A DNA stretch of 9,099 nucleotides from Cellulomonas_A sp047229345 (GCF_047229345.1 NZ_JBFTER010000150.1:1-9099), one strand, 5' to 3'. Counted from the first letter of the stretch, positions 1 through 6,585 are shown. Numbers and translations are program-made. The notes: generated by a model not told the origin, from the sequence alone.

Positions 1-2
1 CG

Positions 3-593
3 CCGCGCGCCGGGCTGGCGGCGTGGCGGTCGTCGCGGCGCGAGCGCGTGCTCGTCGACGTCGGGGCGACCGTGCCCGGAGGGGTGCTGCGCGGCGCGCT
101 CGGGGTGCTCGGGGTGCTGGTCGTGGCGCTGTCCGGGCTCGCGGACGTCGGGGCGGGCGGGCTGCGGCCGCTCCTGCTCGTCGGTGCGGTCGGGTGCGTC
201 GTGGTCGCGGTGCTGCAGCCCGGCGGGATCGCGCCGGGCCTGCTCGTCGTGGTCGTCGGCGTGCGGCTGCTGCAGGACCCGGTCGCGCTCGACCTGCGCA
301 CGTGCGGACTCGTGCTCGCGGTGCACCTGCTGCTCCGGACCGCCGCGCTCGCGGCCCAGGCGCGGTGGGGGACGCGCGTCGAGGTGGCGCTCGTCGGCGC
401 GGAGCTGCGCGGGCTCGCGGTGCTCCAGCTCGGGGCGCAGGCGCTCACGCTGACCGCGGCCGCGGTGCTGGCGTCGGGGGAGCCGGGGAGCGGGGCGCCG
501 TGGTTCCGGCTCGCGGCGGTCGGGGCGGCGCTCGCGGCTGTCGCGGTGCTCGGGCTGGGGCGGTGGCGGGCGTCGGGGGCGGGCTCGACCTGA
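3..593 (+). CDS. Multi-pass membrane protein, 5' partial
   Basis: The frame is open to the left edge of the window, so the gene begins upstream. The only in-window start-type codon near the edge is GTG at 48, with no Shine-Dalgarno before it, and the codons before it are in frame and coding-like. The visible part is very rich in Leu, Val, Ala and Gly, with about four or five predicted membrane helices. A short Arg-rich cytoplasmic-like stretch precedes the first helix and an Arg-containing tail follows the last. I see no catalytic motif and do not recognise the family. Small membrane proteins of this kind occur in actinobacterial MoxR/DUF58 clusters, but the neighbours that would show this lie outside the window. 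The TGA at 591-593 is followed by an unusual in-frame coding-like stretch, described separately. Confidence 0.65.
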   Translation, partial: PRAGLAAWRSSRRERVLVDVGATVPGGVLRGALGVLGVLVVALSGLADVGAGGLRPLLLVGAVGCVVVAVLQPGGIAPGLLVVVVGVRLLQDPVALDLRTCGLVLAVHLLLRTAALAAQARWGTRVEVALVGAELRGLAVLQLGAQALTLTAAAVLASGEPGSGAPWFRLAAVGAALAAVAVLGLGRWRASGAGST

Positions 594-710
594 GTCGGCG
601 ACCCGGACCAGTCGTCGATCGACTCCGGTGCGGAGCCGCACCGCGAGGGGTGGCCGGACGACGCCGAGAGCATCCGGGACCGCCTGTCCGGTCTCACCGA
701 GACCTGGTGA
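594..710 (+). other. In-frame coding-like tail after the membrane-protein stop
   Basis: Directly after the TGA at 591-593, the same frame runs for 38 sense codons to a second TGA at 708-710. By hand count, 36 of 38 third positions are G or C, while second positions are only about half GC. That is the pattern of a real gene in this genome. The translation is hydrophilic and ends in RLSGLTETW. No ATG, GTG or TTG occurs in this frame after the first TGA, so it is not an ordinary separate gene. It could be a C-terminal extension lost by a recent nonsense mutation, a readthrough product, or a relic of a small gene. Confidence 0.4.
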
Positions 711-722
711 GCACCGGCAGTC

Positions 723-742
723 CCGCCCGCCGGGCCGGGCGG
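723..742 (+). terminator. Probable intrinsic terminator hairpin
   Basis: Perfect 7-bp arms CCGCCCG (723-729) and CGGGCGG (736-742) enclose a 6-nt loop. It lies 12 nt after the second in-frame TGA at 708-710. There is no T tract, which is common for terminators in high-GC actinobacteria. Its position suggests that transcription from the upstream membrane gene ends here. Confidence 0.45.
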
Positions 743-790
743 CGAGAACACTCTCATCCGGATCCGCCCCCGACCGTCCGCGGGGTCGCC

Positions 791-796
791 TAGCGT
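791..796 (+). promoter_or_regulatory. Candidate -10 element for the lyase gene
   Basis: TAGCGT fits the actinobacterial TANNNT -10 pattern. The identical hexamer, also preceded by CC, sits just before the gene at 8789. No convincing -35 was found. If used, transcription would start near 803 and leave a leader of about 147 nt before the lyase ATG. Confidence 0.4.
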
Positions 797-905
797 CGCG
801 GTGCACCGTCCTTCTGCATCGTCGTACACCGGCGTACCCGCTCCCGCGGGCTCGTCGCGGCGCGCGGAGGTGACCTGTCCCCGGTGCATGCCGAGACCGG
901 CACCC

Positions 906-917
906 GCACGGCCGTGC
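906..917 (+). promoter_or_regulatory. 12-bp perfect palindrome in the lyase leader
   Basis: GCACGGCCGTGC is a perfect palindrome lying 32 nt before the lyase ATG. A related inverted repeat, TGGCAC-CC-GTGCCA, lies at 966-979 just inside the gene. The pair could be operator half-sites for a sugar-responsive repressor or could form leader structure. Short GC-rich palindromes also arise by chance here, so the call is weak. Confidence 0.25.
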
Positions 918-949
918 CCCCGCGCGGCCGACGGCCTGGAGGAGATCCG

Positions 950-3277
950 ATGCCCCTGCCTCACCTGGCACCCGTGCCACACCCGGCACCGCGACGGCGC
1001 CGTCCCCTGGCGAGGGCCCTGCCCGTCGCCCTCGCCGCCGCGCTCGTCGCGGGCGCGCTCGCCCCGCTCGCCGCCGCCCCCGCGGCCGCCGCCGGGAGCC
1101 CCAAGCAGCTCGAGAACCTCGGCCGCGGGGCCGTGAGCGTCCGCTCCGGCAGCGGGACGCTGGTCACGTGGCGCCTGCTCGGCACGGACCCGAAGGACGT
1201 CGCGTTCCACGTCTACCGCGACGGCACGCGCGTCACGTCGTCCCCGGTCACCGGCGCGACGAACTACCTGCACGCCGGCTCGACGAGCGGCACCTACACC
1301 GTCCGCGCGGTCGTGGACGGCGCCGAGCAGGCAGCCTCGACGGCGCTCGACTTCGGCCCCGGCTACCGCGACGTGAGGATCAGCCCGCCGGGCTCGCAGT
1401 ACGCCGCGAACGACGCGTCGGTCGGCGACCTCGACGGCGACGGCGACCTGGACATCGTCCTGAAGTGGGACCCGGCGAACGCCAAGGACAACTCGCAGTC
1501 CGGCGTCACCGACCCGGTCTACGTCGACGGGTACACGCTCGAGGGCACGCGGCTGTGGCGCATCAACCTCGGGAAGAACATCCGGGCCGGAGCGCACTAC
1601 ACGCAGTTCCAGGTGTGGGACTACGACGGCGACGGCCGCGCCGAGGTCGTCATGAAGACGGCCGACGGGACGGTGGACGGCAAGGGCACGACGATCGGCA
1701 GCGCCTCGGCCGACCACCGGAACTCCGGCGGCTACGTCCTCGCCGGGCCCGAGCTCCTCACGGTGTTCGACGGTCGCACCGGCGCCGCCCGCGCGACCGC
1801 GAGCTACGAGCCGCCGCGCGGCACCGTCTCGTCGTGGGGCGACTCGTACGGCAACCGCGTCGACCGCTTCCTCGCCGCGACGGCGTACCTCGACGGCACC
1901 CGCCCGTCGATCGTCATGGCCCGCGGGTACTACACGCGCTCGGTCGTCGTGGCGTGGGACTTCCGCGACGGCAAGCTCACGAAGCGGTGGACGTTCGACT
2001 CGAACAGCAACAGCGGGTACGCCGGCCAGGGCAACCACAACCTCTCGGTCGCCGACGTCGACGCCGACGGCCGTGACGAGATCGTCTACGGCGCGATGGC
2101 GCTCGACGACACCGGCAAGGCCCTGTGGAACACGCGGATGGGCCACGGCGACGCGATGCACGTCGGGGACCTCGACCCGTCGCGCGCGGGCCTCGAGCTC
2201 TTCAAGGTCGACGAGGACAAGGCCAAGCCGGGCTCCTTCATGGCCGACGCGCGCACCGGGCAGGTCCTGTGGCAGACGCCGAGCGGCAGCGACAACGGCC
2301 GCGGCGTCTCCGCGGACGTCTGGGCGGGCAGCCCGGGCGCCGAGTCGTGGTCGTCGGCCGTGAGCCAGCTCAAGAACACGAAGGGCGTCGACGTCGGCCG
2401 CAAGCCGTCGGCGCACAACTTCCTCGCGTGGTGGGACGGCGACGCGGTCCGGGAGCTCGTCGACGGCACGCGTGTCGACAAGTACACGCCGACCGGCGAC
2501 ACCCGGCTGCTCACCGCGGCGGGCGTGCACTCGAACAACTCCACGAAGCAGACGCCGTCGCTCTCGGGCGACATCCTGGGCGACTGGCGCGAGGAGATCA
2601 TCTGGCCGACGACCGACAACACGGCGCTGCGGATCTACACGACCTCGGTCCCGACGGACCTGCGCATCCCGACGCTGCTGCACGACCTGCAGTACCGCGA
2701 GGCGCTGGCCTGGCAGAACACGGCCTACAACCAGCCGCCGCACCCGTCGTTCTTCCTCGGGGACAGGATGCCCGCCGCGCCGTGGCCGAACATCACGGTC
2801 CCGGGCGGGACGACGACTCCGACGACGCCCCCGACGACGCCCAGCCCGACGACGGCCCCGACCGCCGCCCCGAGCCCCGCGCCCACGGGCACGGTCCAGC
2901 TCGTCGGCGCGCAGTCGGGCCGCTGCCTCGACGTCGCGGGGAGCTCGGCGGCGCACGGCACGGGGGTGCAGGTCTGGGACTGCAGCGGCGCCGCGAACCA
3001 GGCGTGGACCTTCACCGCCGCGGGCGAGCTCCGCACCTTCGGCGGGACGATGTGCCTGGACGCGAAGGACGGCGGCACGACGGCCGGCACCGCGCTCGTG
3101 ATCTGGGGCTGCAGCGGCGCGGCCAACCAGAGGTTCGCCCCGGGGCCGAACGGGTCGGTCGTGGCGACGCAGTCGGGCCTGTGCCTCGACGTGAACGCGA
3201 AGGGCACCGCGAACGGCACGCGCGTCGTGCTGTGGACGTGCAACGCGGGCGCCAACCAGCGGTGGACGACGCGCTGA
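950..3277 (+). CDS. Secreted rhamnogalacturonan lyase (PL11) with CBM13
   Basis: This 775-residue enzyme should cleave the rhamnose-galacturonate backbone of rhamnogalacturonan I by beta-elimination outside the cell. The ATG at 950 is preceded by GGAGGAG at 938-944, a better start than the in-frame GTG at 884. Residues 1-48 form a long signal peptide (RRRR, hydrophobic core, Ala-rich cleavage site). The catalytic part, about 50-618, opens with QLENLGRGAVSV and VTWRLLGTD, typical of PL11 (YesW/YesX group). It carries several Asp-rich calcium-binding loops (DLDGDGDLD, DYDGDGRAE, DVDADGRDE) of the beta-propeller. A Thr/Pro linker (about 619-645) leads to a ricin-type CBM13 (about 646-775) with three repeats. 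The CLD motifs are kept, but QxW reads QAW, QRF and QRW, so the middle repeat is degenerate. Endo versus exo action cannot be told by eye. The gene appears monocistronic. Confidence 0.93.
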   Translation: MPLPHLAPVPHPAPRRRRPLARALPVALAAALVAGALAPLAAAPAAAAGSPKQLENLGRGAVSVRSGSGTLVTWRLLGTDPKDVAFHVYRDGTRVTSSPVTGATNYLHAGSTSGTYTVRAVVDGAEQAASTALDFGPGYRDVRISPPGSQYAANDASVGDLDGDGDLDIVLKWDPANAKDNSQSGVTDPVYVDGYTLEGTRLWRINLGKNIRAGAHYTQFQVWDYDGDGRAEVVMKTADGTVDGKGTTIGSASADHRNSGGYVLAGPELLTVFDGRTGAARATASYEPPRGTVSSWGDSYGNRVDRFLAATAYLDGTRPSIVMARGYYTRSVVVAWDFRDGKLTKRWTFDSNSNSGYAGQGNHNLSVADVDADGRDEIVYGAMALDDTGKALWNTRMGHGDAMHVGDLDPSRAGLELFKVDEDKAKPGSFMADARTGQVLWQTPSGSDNGRGVSADVWAGSPGAESWSSAVSQLKNTKGVDVGRKPSAHNFLAWWDGDAVRELVDGTRVDKYTPTGDTRLLTAAGVHSNNSTKQTPSLSGDILGDWREEIIWPTTDNTALRIYTTSVPTDLRIPTLLHDLQYREALAWQNTAYNQPPHPSFFLGDRMPAAPWPNITVPGGTTTPTTPPTTPSPTTAPTAAPSPAPTGTVQLVGAQSGRCLDVAGSSAAHGTGVQVWDCSGAANQAWTFTAAGELRTFGGTMCLDAKDGGTTAGTALVIWGCSGAANQRFAPGPNGSVVATQSGLCLDVNAKGTANGTRVVLWTCNAGANQRWTTR

Positions 3278-3291
3278 CACGCACGGTCGAC

Positions 3292-3329
3292 CCGCGAGGG
3301 CGCGTGGCTGCGGCTGCGTGCCCTCGCGG
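3292..3329 (+). terminator. Strong bidirectional terminator hairpin
   Basis: Perfect 10-bp arms CCGCGAGGGC (3292-3301) and GCCCTCGCGG (3320-3329) sit between the convergent lyase (stop 3277) and cation transporter (stop 3342). Further pairs inside the loop (3303-3304 with 3317-3318) lengthen the stem. The symmetry and position suit termination from both sides. Confidence 0.7.
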
Positions 3330-3341
3330 CGTCCCCGGCGC

Positions 3342-4394
3342 CTACCGCGAGCGTCCCGCTGTGCCTGTGCCTGTGCCCGTCCCCGTGTCCTCGCCCGAGC
3401 CCGCGGGCGCGCCGTCCTCCCCGTCGCGGAGCCCCGGCAGGAACTGCTCCGGCAGGTCCTCGACGGGCACGACCACCATGTCCTGCACCTTCCAGTCGAG
3501 CCGGATCGCCCGCTCCCGGGCCTCCCGCAGCTCGGCGAGCGAGACCTGGTGGCCCTCCACCGGCACGACGAACGACTCGACGTGGAACACGTGGCCCTCG
3601 TCGCGCACGCGCGAGCCGACCTCGGCGACCCACGGCAGCGAGCCGAGCGCCGCGTCGACCTCGCGCAGCAGCGGGTGCTCGTCCTCGCCGTCGACGGTCA
3701 TCGCGCGCGCGTCCATGAGCGCCGCGACGGCGACCCGCATGTTGCGCACCCCGTCGTGCAGGATGCTGCCCGAGATGAACAGCGCGGCGACCGCGTCGGC
3801 CCACCACAGCCCGACCCCGATGCCGAGGATGCCGACGATCCCGCCCGCGGCGGTCATCCAGTCGGCCTTGTTCATGTCCGCGTCGGCGAACAGGACACGG
3901 TCGTGGAGCTTCGCCGCGAGCGGCAGCTTGGCCCGGCCCAGCAGCACCGGCGGGATGCCCGTGTAGACCATCGCCGCGATCATGAGCCAGCCCGACCACA
4001 CCGGGTGACCGAGCACGACCATCGTCCCCACGGGCGGGTGCTCGCCCTTGAGCAGGCCCGAGCCGGAGTCCCAGACGAGGAACGCGCCCATCGTGACGAG
4101 CGCGGTCGACGCGACGACGTGCCCGACGCCGACCGACCGGTGGAAGCCGTACGGGTGCCGGTGGCTCGGCGGCCTGCTCGCGAGGTGCGTCGCGACGAGG
4201 AACGAGATCGGCGGGATGAACGAGAGGAGGTCCTCCGCCCAGGCGGCCTTCATCGCCTGCGAGCTGCCCATCGTGACGTACACGACCGTCACGGCCGTCA
4301 CGAGGAAGCCGATCGTCAGCCACGCGAGCCGCACGGCACGGCGGAGCGCGCGCTCCTGCTCGTCGGGGAGCTCGGTGTGCCCGAAGCGCGTCAC
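3342..4394 (-). CDS. Cation diffusion facilitator (CDF) family transporter
   Basis: A 350-residue inner-membrane protein, probably a proton-coupled divalent cation exporter. The GTG start at 4394 overlaps the upstream lipoprotein stop as GTGA, and AGGAGG (4405-4410) lies 10 nt before it. About six helices are visible (near 22-41, 55-72, 89-110, 130-152, 181-198, 199-212), with the conserved HRHPYGFHR loop at 78-86 and a cytoplasmic ferredoxin-like domain at about 238-312. The metal site is unusual. Helix 2 reads AEDLLSFIPP, so the usual DxxxD pair keeps only D55. Helix 5 reads ADADMNKADWM, so the usual HxxxD becomes M174xxxD178, with D171, D173 and N175 close by. The C-terminal tail holds Thr-Gly repeats from a DNA hexamer repeat. 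Family membership is firm; the substrate is unknown and may not be the usual zinc or iron. Confidence 0.85.
   Translation of the reverse strand: MTRFGHTELPDEQERALRRAVRLAWLTIGFLVTAVTVVYVTMGSSQAMKAAWAEDLLSFIPPISFLVATHLASRPPSHRHPYGFHRSVGVGHVVASTALVTMGAFLVWDSGSGLLKGEHPPVGTMVVLGHPVWSGWLMIAAMVYTGIPPVLLGRAKLPLAAKLHDRVLFADADMNKADWMTAAGGIVGILGIGVGLWWADAVAALFISGSILHDGVRNMRVAVAALMDARAMTVDGEDEHPLLREVDAALGSLPWVAEVGSRVRDEGHVFHVESFVVPVEGHQVSLAELREARERAIRLDWKVQDMVVVPVEDLPEQFLPGLRDGEDGAPAGSGEDTGTGTGTGTAGRSR
3359..3388 (+). repeat. Hexamer tandem repeat in the CDF tail
   Basis: Three exact CTGTGC units (3359-3376) are followed by two diverged units (CCGTCC, CCGTGT). They lie inside the CDF gene on the opposite strand and encode its Thr-Gly repeat tail. 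Because units are six bases, copy-number change would keep the reading frame. Confidence 0.6.
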
Positions 4395-4873
4395 GGCTGC
4401 TGCACCTCCTGGTCGAGCAGGAACCGCTCGAGCTCGGTCATGAGCGCGTTCTCCCCGGACGGCACGGCCATCACGTGCAGCTCCTTCTCGCCCTCCGGCC
4501 CGGTCGTCGTCAGGTAGGGGTAGGTCAGTGCCACCTTGTCGGCCCACGGCGAGCTCGCGGTCAGGCCGCCGACGAGGACGTCGAGCTCACCGCGCTCCAT
4601 CTCGGCGACGAGCTCCTCCTCGCCCGCGACGGTCCACTCGACCTGCGCGTCGAGCGTCTCCGCGAAGTCCTCGACGAGGTCGACCTCGAGCCCGCTCGGC
4701 GCGCCGGCCTCGGCGTCCGTCCACGGGGGGCTGACCGACGCCCCGGCGCGCACGACCCCGCCGCGCACCGACTCGAGCGTCCCGTCGGGGTCGCTGGGGA
4801 TCGTCGCGGAGCAGCCGCCGAGCGCGAGCACGGCGACGAGCCCGAGGGCGACGGGCGCGAGCATCCTGGTCAC
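4391..4873 (-). CDS. Short lipoprotein, one lobe of an SBP_bac_3-type binding protein
   Basis: From the GTG at 4873 it has 160 residues. This start gives an n-region with Arg before the hydrophobic core and the lipobox LGGC (Cys21), so it should be a lipoprotein on the outer face of the membrane. A TTG at 4885 and an ATG at 4864 are alternative starts. Residues 38-121 match the first lobe of amino-acid-type solute-binding proteins: a VRAGxSVSPPW strand, GLEVDLVEDFAETL, GELDVLVGGLT and a closing ALTYPY. The second lobe, normally 100 or more residues, is missing, and the chain ends with HVMAVPSGEN and a short helix. The Arg that usually binds the ligand carboxylate after the GLT segment appears replaced (SSPWADK). 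Its stop overlaps the CDF start (GTGA), so the two are translationally coupled. No ABC permease or ATPase is adjacent, so a sensor or accessory role for the CDF is more likely than ABC import; this is inference. Confidence 0.72.
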   Translation of the reverse strand: MTRMLAPVALGLVAVLALGGCSATIPSDPDGTLESVRGGVVRAGASVSPPWTDAEAGAPSGLEVDLVEDFAETLDAQVEWTVAGEEELVAEMERGELDVLVGGLTASSPWADKVALTYPYLTTTGPEGEKELHVMAVPSGENALMTELERFLLDQEVQQP

Positions 4874-4874
4874 A

Positions 4875-4880
4875 GCCCTA
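4875..4880 (-). promoter_or_regulatory. Possible -10 element before the lipoprotein gene
   Basis: On the minus strand TAGGGC (followed by T) lies about 10 nt before the ATG at 4864 and overlaps the alternative TTG/GTG start region. It resembles the TAGNNT elements elsewhere in the window. If used, the ATG at 4864 would be the near-leaderless start and the lipoprotein/CDF pair would have its own promoter inside the 51-bp gap. No -35 is visible. Confidence 0.2.
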
Positions 4881-4924
4881 TCCAACCCCCGCGCCCCGTT
4901 CTCGCACGCCGAGGGCTCGGTGGG

Positions 4925-5749
4925 TCAGCGCGGCGCCCCGGAATCGTCGCAGGGGACCCGCACGTCGATCTCCGCCGCGTCGGCCTGGGCATCGAGGATG
5001 ACGAGGGTGCGCTGCATCGCGGTGGGCCGCAGCTTGCCGACCTGGTCGCCGTGCGGGTGGTCGAAGAACGCGAGCAGCAGCAGGAGCAGGGTGATGACGA
5101 ACGTGACGCTGCCCATCAGCACGCCCTGGGAGACGGCGCGCTCCGCCGAGTCGGCCAGGAACAGCAGGTAGACGAAGATCACGGCCGAGACCGCGAACAG
5201 GACCATCCAGAGCGGCAGCGGGATGAGCCCCTCCGCGCCGTGGACCCGCGACTGGCGCGCGAGCTGCCGCTCGTCCGACTGCTCCATCCAGCGGTCGTAT
5301 GCGGACTGCTCGACGTCGGTGGCCGGCACGACCCCGCGGAGCGTGCGGAACATCTCCACGCCCCACGGGTTGACCGCCTCGCCGAGCGTGCCCGCCGCCA
5401 TGGCCGGCCACTCCTGCGCGACGACCGAGCGTGCGTAGCACTCGAGCTGCCCGCTGAGCTCGGCCGCGACGTCGGGCGCCATGAACTGCGCCGTCTGGAG
5501 CTGGAGCGCGACCAGCCGGGCCTCGTCCTCGGCGCCGGCGCGGGCCTCGTCGTACGACTCGAACGCGAGGAAGATGATGAAGCCCAGCAGCACGGAGAAG
5601 CCGGTGGCCAGCACCCCGAAGACGCCGGACGCGCGGTCGCCGTCGCTGAACCGGCTCCCCGCGGGCGCCCTGCGCCGCACGAGGAGCATCGCCGTGACCG
5701 TGACGGCGGTGACCGCGGCGGCGATCAGCGCCCCGACGAGGAGGTTCAT
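4925..5749 (-). CDS. DUF4239 (bestrophin-like) membrane protein
   Basis: A 274-residue protein with two N-terminal helices (about 1-24 and 42-63), a soluble middle region and two C-terminal helices (about 177-199 and 208-229). The segment GFSVLLGFIIFLAFESYDEAR, then acidic helical EDEARLVALQLQTAQ, CYARSVVAQEWP, YDRWMEQ and the late RPTAMQRTL, match my memory of the DUF4239 family, described as bestrophin-like. Bestrophins are anion channels, but function is unproven for this family. The ATG at 5749 is 13 nt after the stop of the preceding gene, with only GGCGGGC before it, so translation may depend on coupling. It is the second gene of a minus-strand run; the lipoprotein gene starts 51 nt after its stop. 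Confidence 0.75.
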   Translation of the reverse strand: MNLLVGALIAAAVTAVTVTAMLLVRRRAPAGSRFSDGDRASGVFGVLATGFSVLLGFIIFLAFESYDEARAGAEDEARLVALQLQTAQFMAPDVAAELSGQLECYARSVVAQEWPAMAAGTLGEAVNPWGVEMFRTLRGVVPATDVEQSAYDRWMEQSDERQLARQSRVHGAEGLIPLPLWMVLFAVSAVIFVYLLFLADSAERAVSQGVLMGSVTFVITLLLLLLAFFDHPHGDQVGKLRPTAMQRTLVILDAQADAAEIDVRVPCDDSGAPR

Positions 5750-5762
5750 GCCCGCCGCCGGC

Positions 5763-6473
5763 TCACACCCGGACCGGGAAGCTCGCCAGCACGCCCGCCG
5801 TCGCGACGAGGACGACCACCGCGAGGCCGAGCGTCGCGGTGCGGGCCCGGGGCGACGCGAGCTTGGAGCCGACGCCGCCGAGGAAGAGGACGCTCGAGCA
5901 CATCACGGTCACGAGCACGTAGCTGTCCTTGCGCTCGCTCGCGGTCAGGGCGTCGGACGAGCTCGCGCTGGACCGGTCCTCGAGCCGCTGCGCCTCGACC
6001 CGGGCGTCCTGCACGTACTCGTCCATCGCGAACGGGCTCGGCGGCGCGTCGGCGTTCGTGACCGGCTCCTCGGCGAGCCAGGCCTGCACGGCGGGCCGGA
6101 ACTCGTCCCGGAACCGGGCGTACACGAACCCGGAGTACGACCCCGCGTCGGGCGCGTACGTGCTCGTGAGCGGCCGCCCCTCCTCGTCCATCGCCTCGAG
6201 CCAGCTCGTGAAGAGCTCGACGTCGATGATGGTCTGCTGCCCGGCGAGCGTCGACGCCCGGCTGCTCTCGAGCCGGGCCGCCGTCGCCGCCCCGTAGGAC
6301 AGGGACTGGACGGACCCCCACCGGGCGCTCTGGTACGCCGACCACGCGGTCATCAGAGCGGCGACCGACAGGACGAGGGCGACGAGGAGGTCGAGGCGGA
6401 CGCGCGGTCGACGGGGTGCCCCGCCCTCGGGCCGGACTGCGCCTTCGCCCTGCACGGTCGCCTGCTGTGCCAT
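5763..6473 (-). CDS. Uncharacterised membrane protein, about three helices
   Basis: The ATG at 6473 is preceded by GGGGAGGGA (minus strand, about 6482-6490), which supports this start over longer upstream frames. The 236-residue product has a basic N-terminus, one helix at about 27-46 containing TAWSAYQSARWGS, a long extracytoplasmic or cytoplasmic helical region (about 60-180) with VELFTSWLEAM and FRDEFRPAVQAWLAEEP, and two C-terminal helices (about 185-203 and 213-232). The middle region has conserved-looking acidic and aromatic positions but no catalytic motif I recognise. I believe related proteins occur in other actinobacteria, but I cannot name the family; DUF4337 is a possible but unverified comparison. 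It heads the minus-strand run and is probably co-transcribed with the DUF4239 gene 13 nt downstream. Confidence 0.75.
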   Translation of the reverse strand: MAQQATVQGEGAVRPEGGAPRRPRVRLDLLVALVLSVAALMTAWSAYQSARWGSVQSLSYGAATAARLESSRASTLAGQQTIIDVELFTSWLEAMDEEGRPLTSTYAPDAGSYSGFVYARFRDEFRPAVQAWLAEEPVTNADAPPSPFAMDEYVQDARVEAQRLEDRSSASSSDALTASERKDSYVLVTVMCSSVLFLGGVGSKLASPRARTATLGLAVVVLVATAGVLASFPVRV

Positions 6474-6541
6474 CCGCGTCGTCCCTCCCCGCCGCTCGAG
6501 GACGCTGACCGGAGCCGGAGCGCCATGCCTCCGTCGGCCCG

Positions 6542-6565
6542 CGCACGGTGCCCGCGCACCGTGCG
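6542..6565. promoter_or_regulatory. 10-bp perfect inverted repeat in divergent intergenic region
   Basis: Arms CGCACGGTGC (6542-6551) and GCACCGTGCG (6556-6565) flank a 4-nt spacer. It lies about 70 nt upstream of the minus-strand ATG at 6473. It could be an operator, a leader hairpin for the minus-strand run, or a block to transcription between divergent genes. On the minus strand a TTGACT (6578-6573), which resembles a -35, lies just upstream, but no good -10 follows. Confidence 0.4.
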
Positions 6566-6585
6566 TGGCCCGAGTCAAACGCCTC

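Noticed and set aside
591..625. TGA at 591 as a selenocysteine codon, with stem GAGTCG (592-597) / CGACTC (620-625)
   Set aside because: The stem starts inside the TGA, has a 22-nt loop and lacks a compact apical loop of the bacterial SECIS type. A Sec residue after Gly-Ser-Thr in a membrane protein has no redox context.
884..949. GTG at 884 as the lyase start
   Set aside because: It would place 22 extra residues with no Shine-Dalgarno before the signal peptide, while ATG 950 has GGAGGAG at ideal spacing.
801..1136. Leaderless gene from GTG 801, 5 nt after TAGCGT
   Set aside because: Its third-position composition is not coding-like, its translation is Pro/Ser/Arg low complexity, and it overlaps the signal peptide region of the lyase, which has a strong Shine-Dalgarno of its own.
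4395..4547. N-terminal extension of the CDF protein beyond GTG 4394
   Set aside because: The extra 51 residues lie within the lipoprotein gene in another frame and are low complexity. GTG 4394 has an AGGAGG and a stop-start overlap.
4475..6061. Long plus-strand open frame opposite the lipoprotein and DUF4239 genes
   Set aside because: It is Arg/Ala/Asp/Gly-rich with no recognisable domain and is the mirror of two clear genes. Long antisense frames are expected at this GC content.
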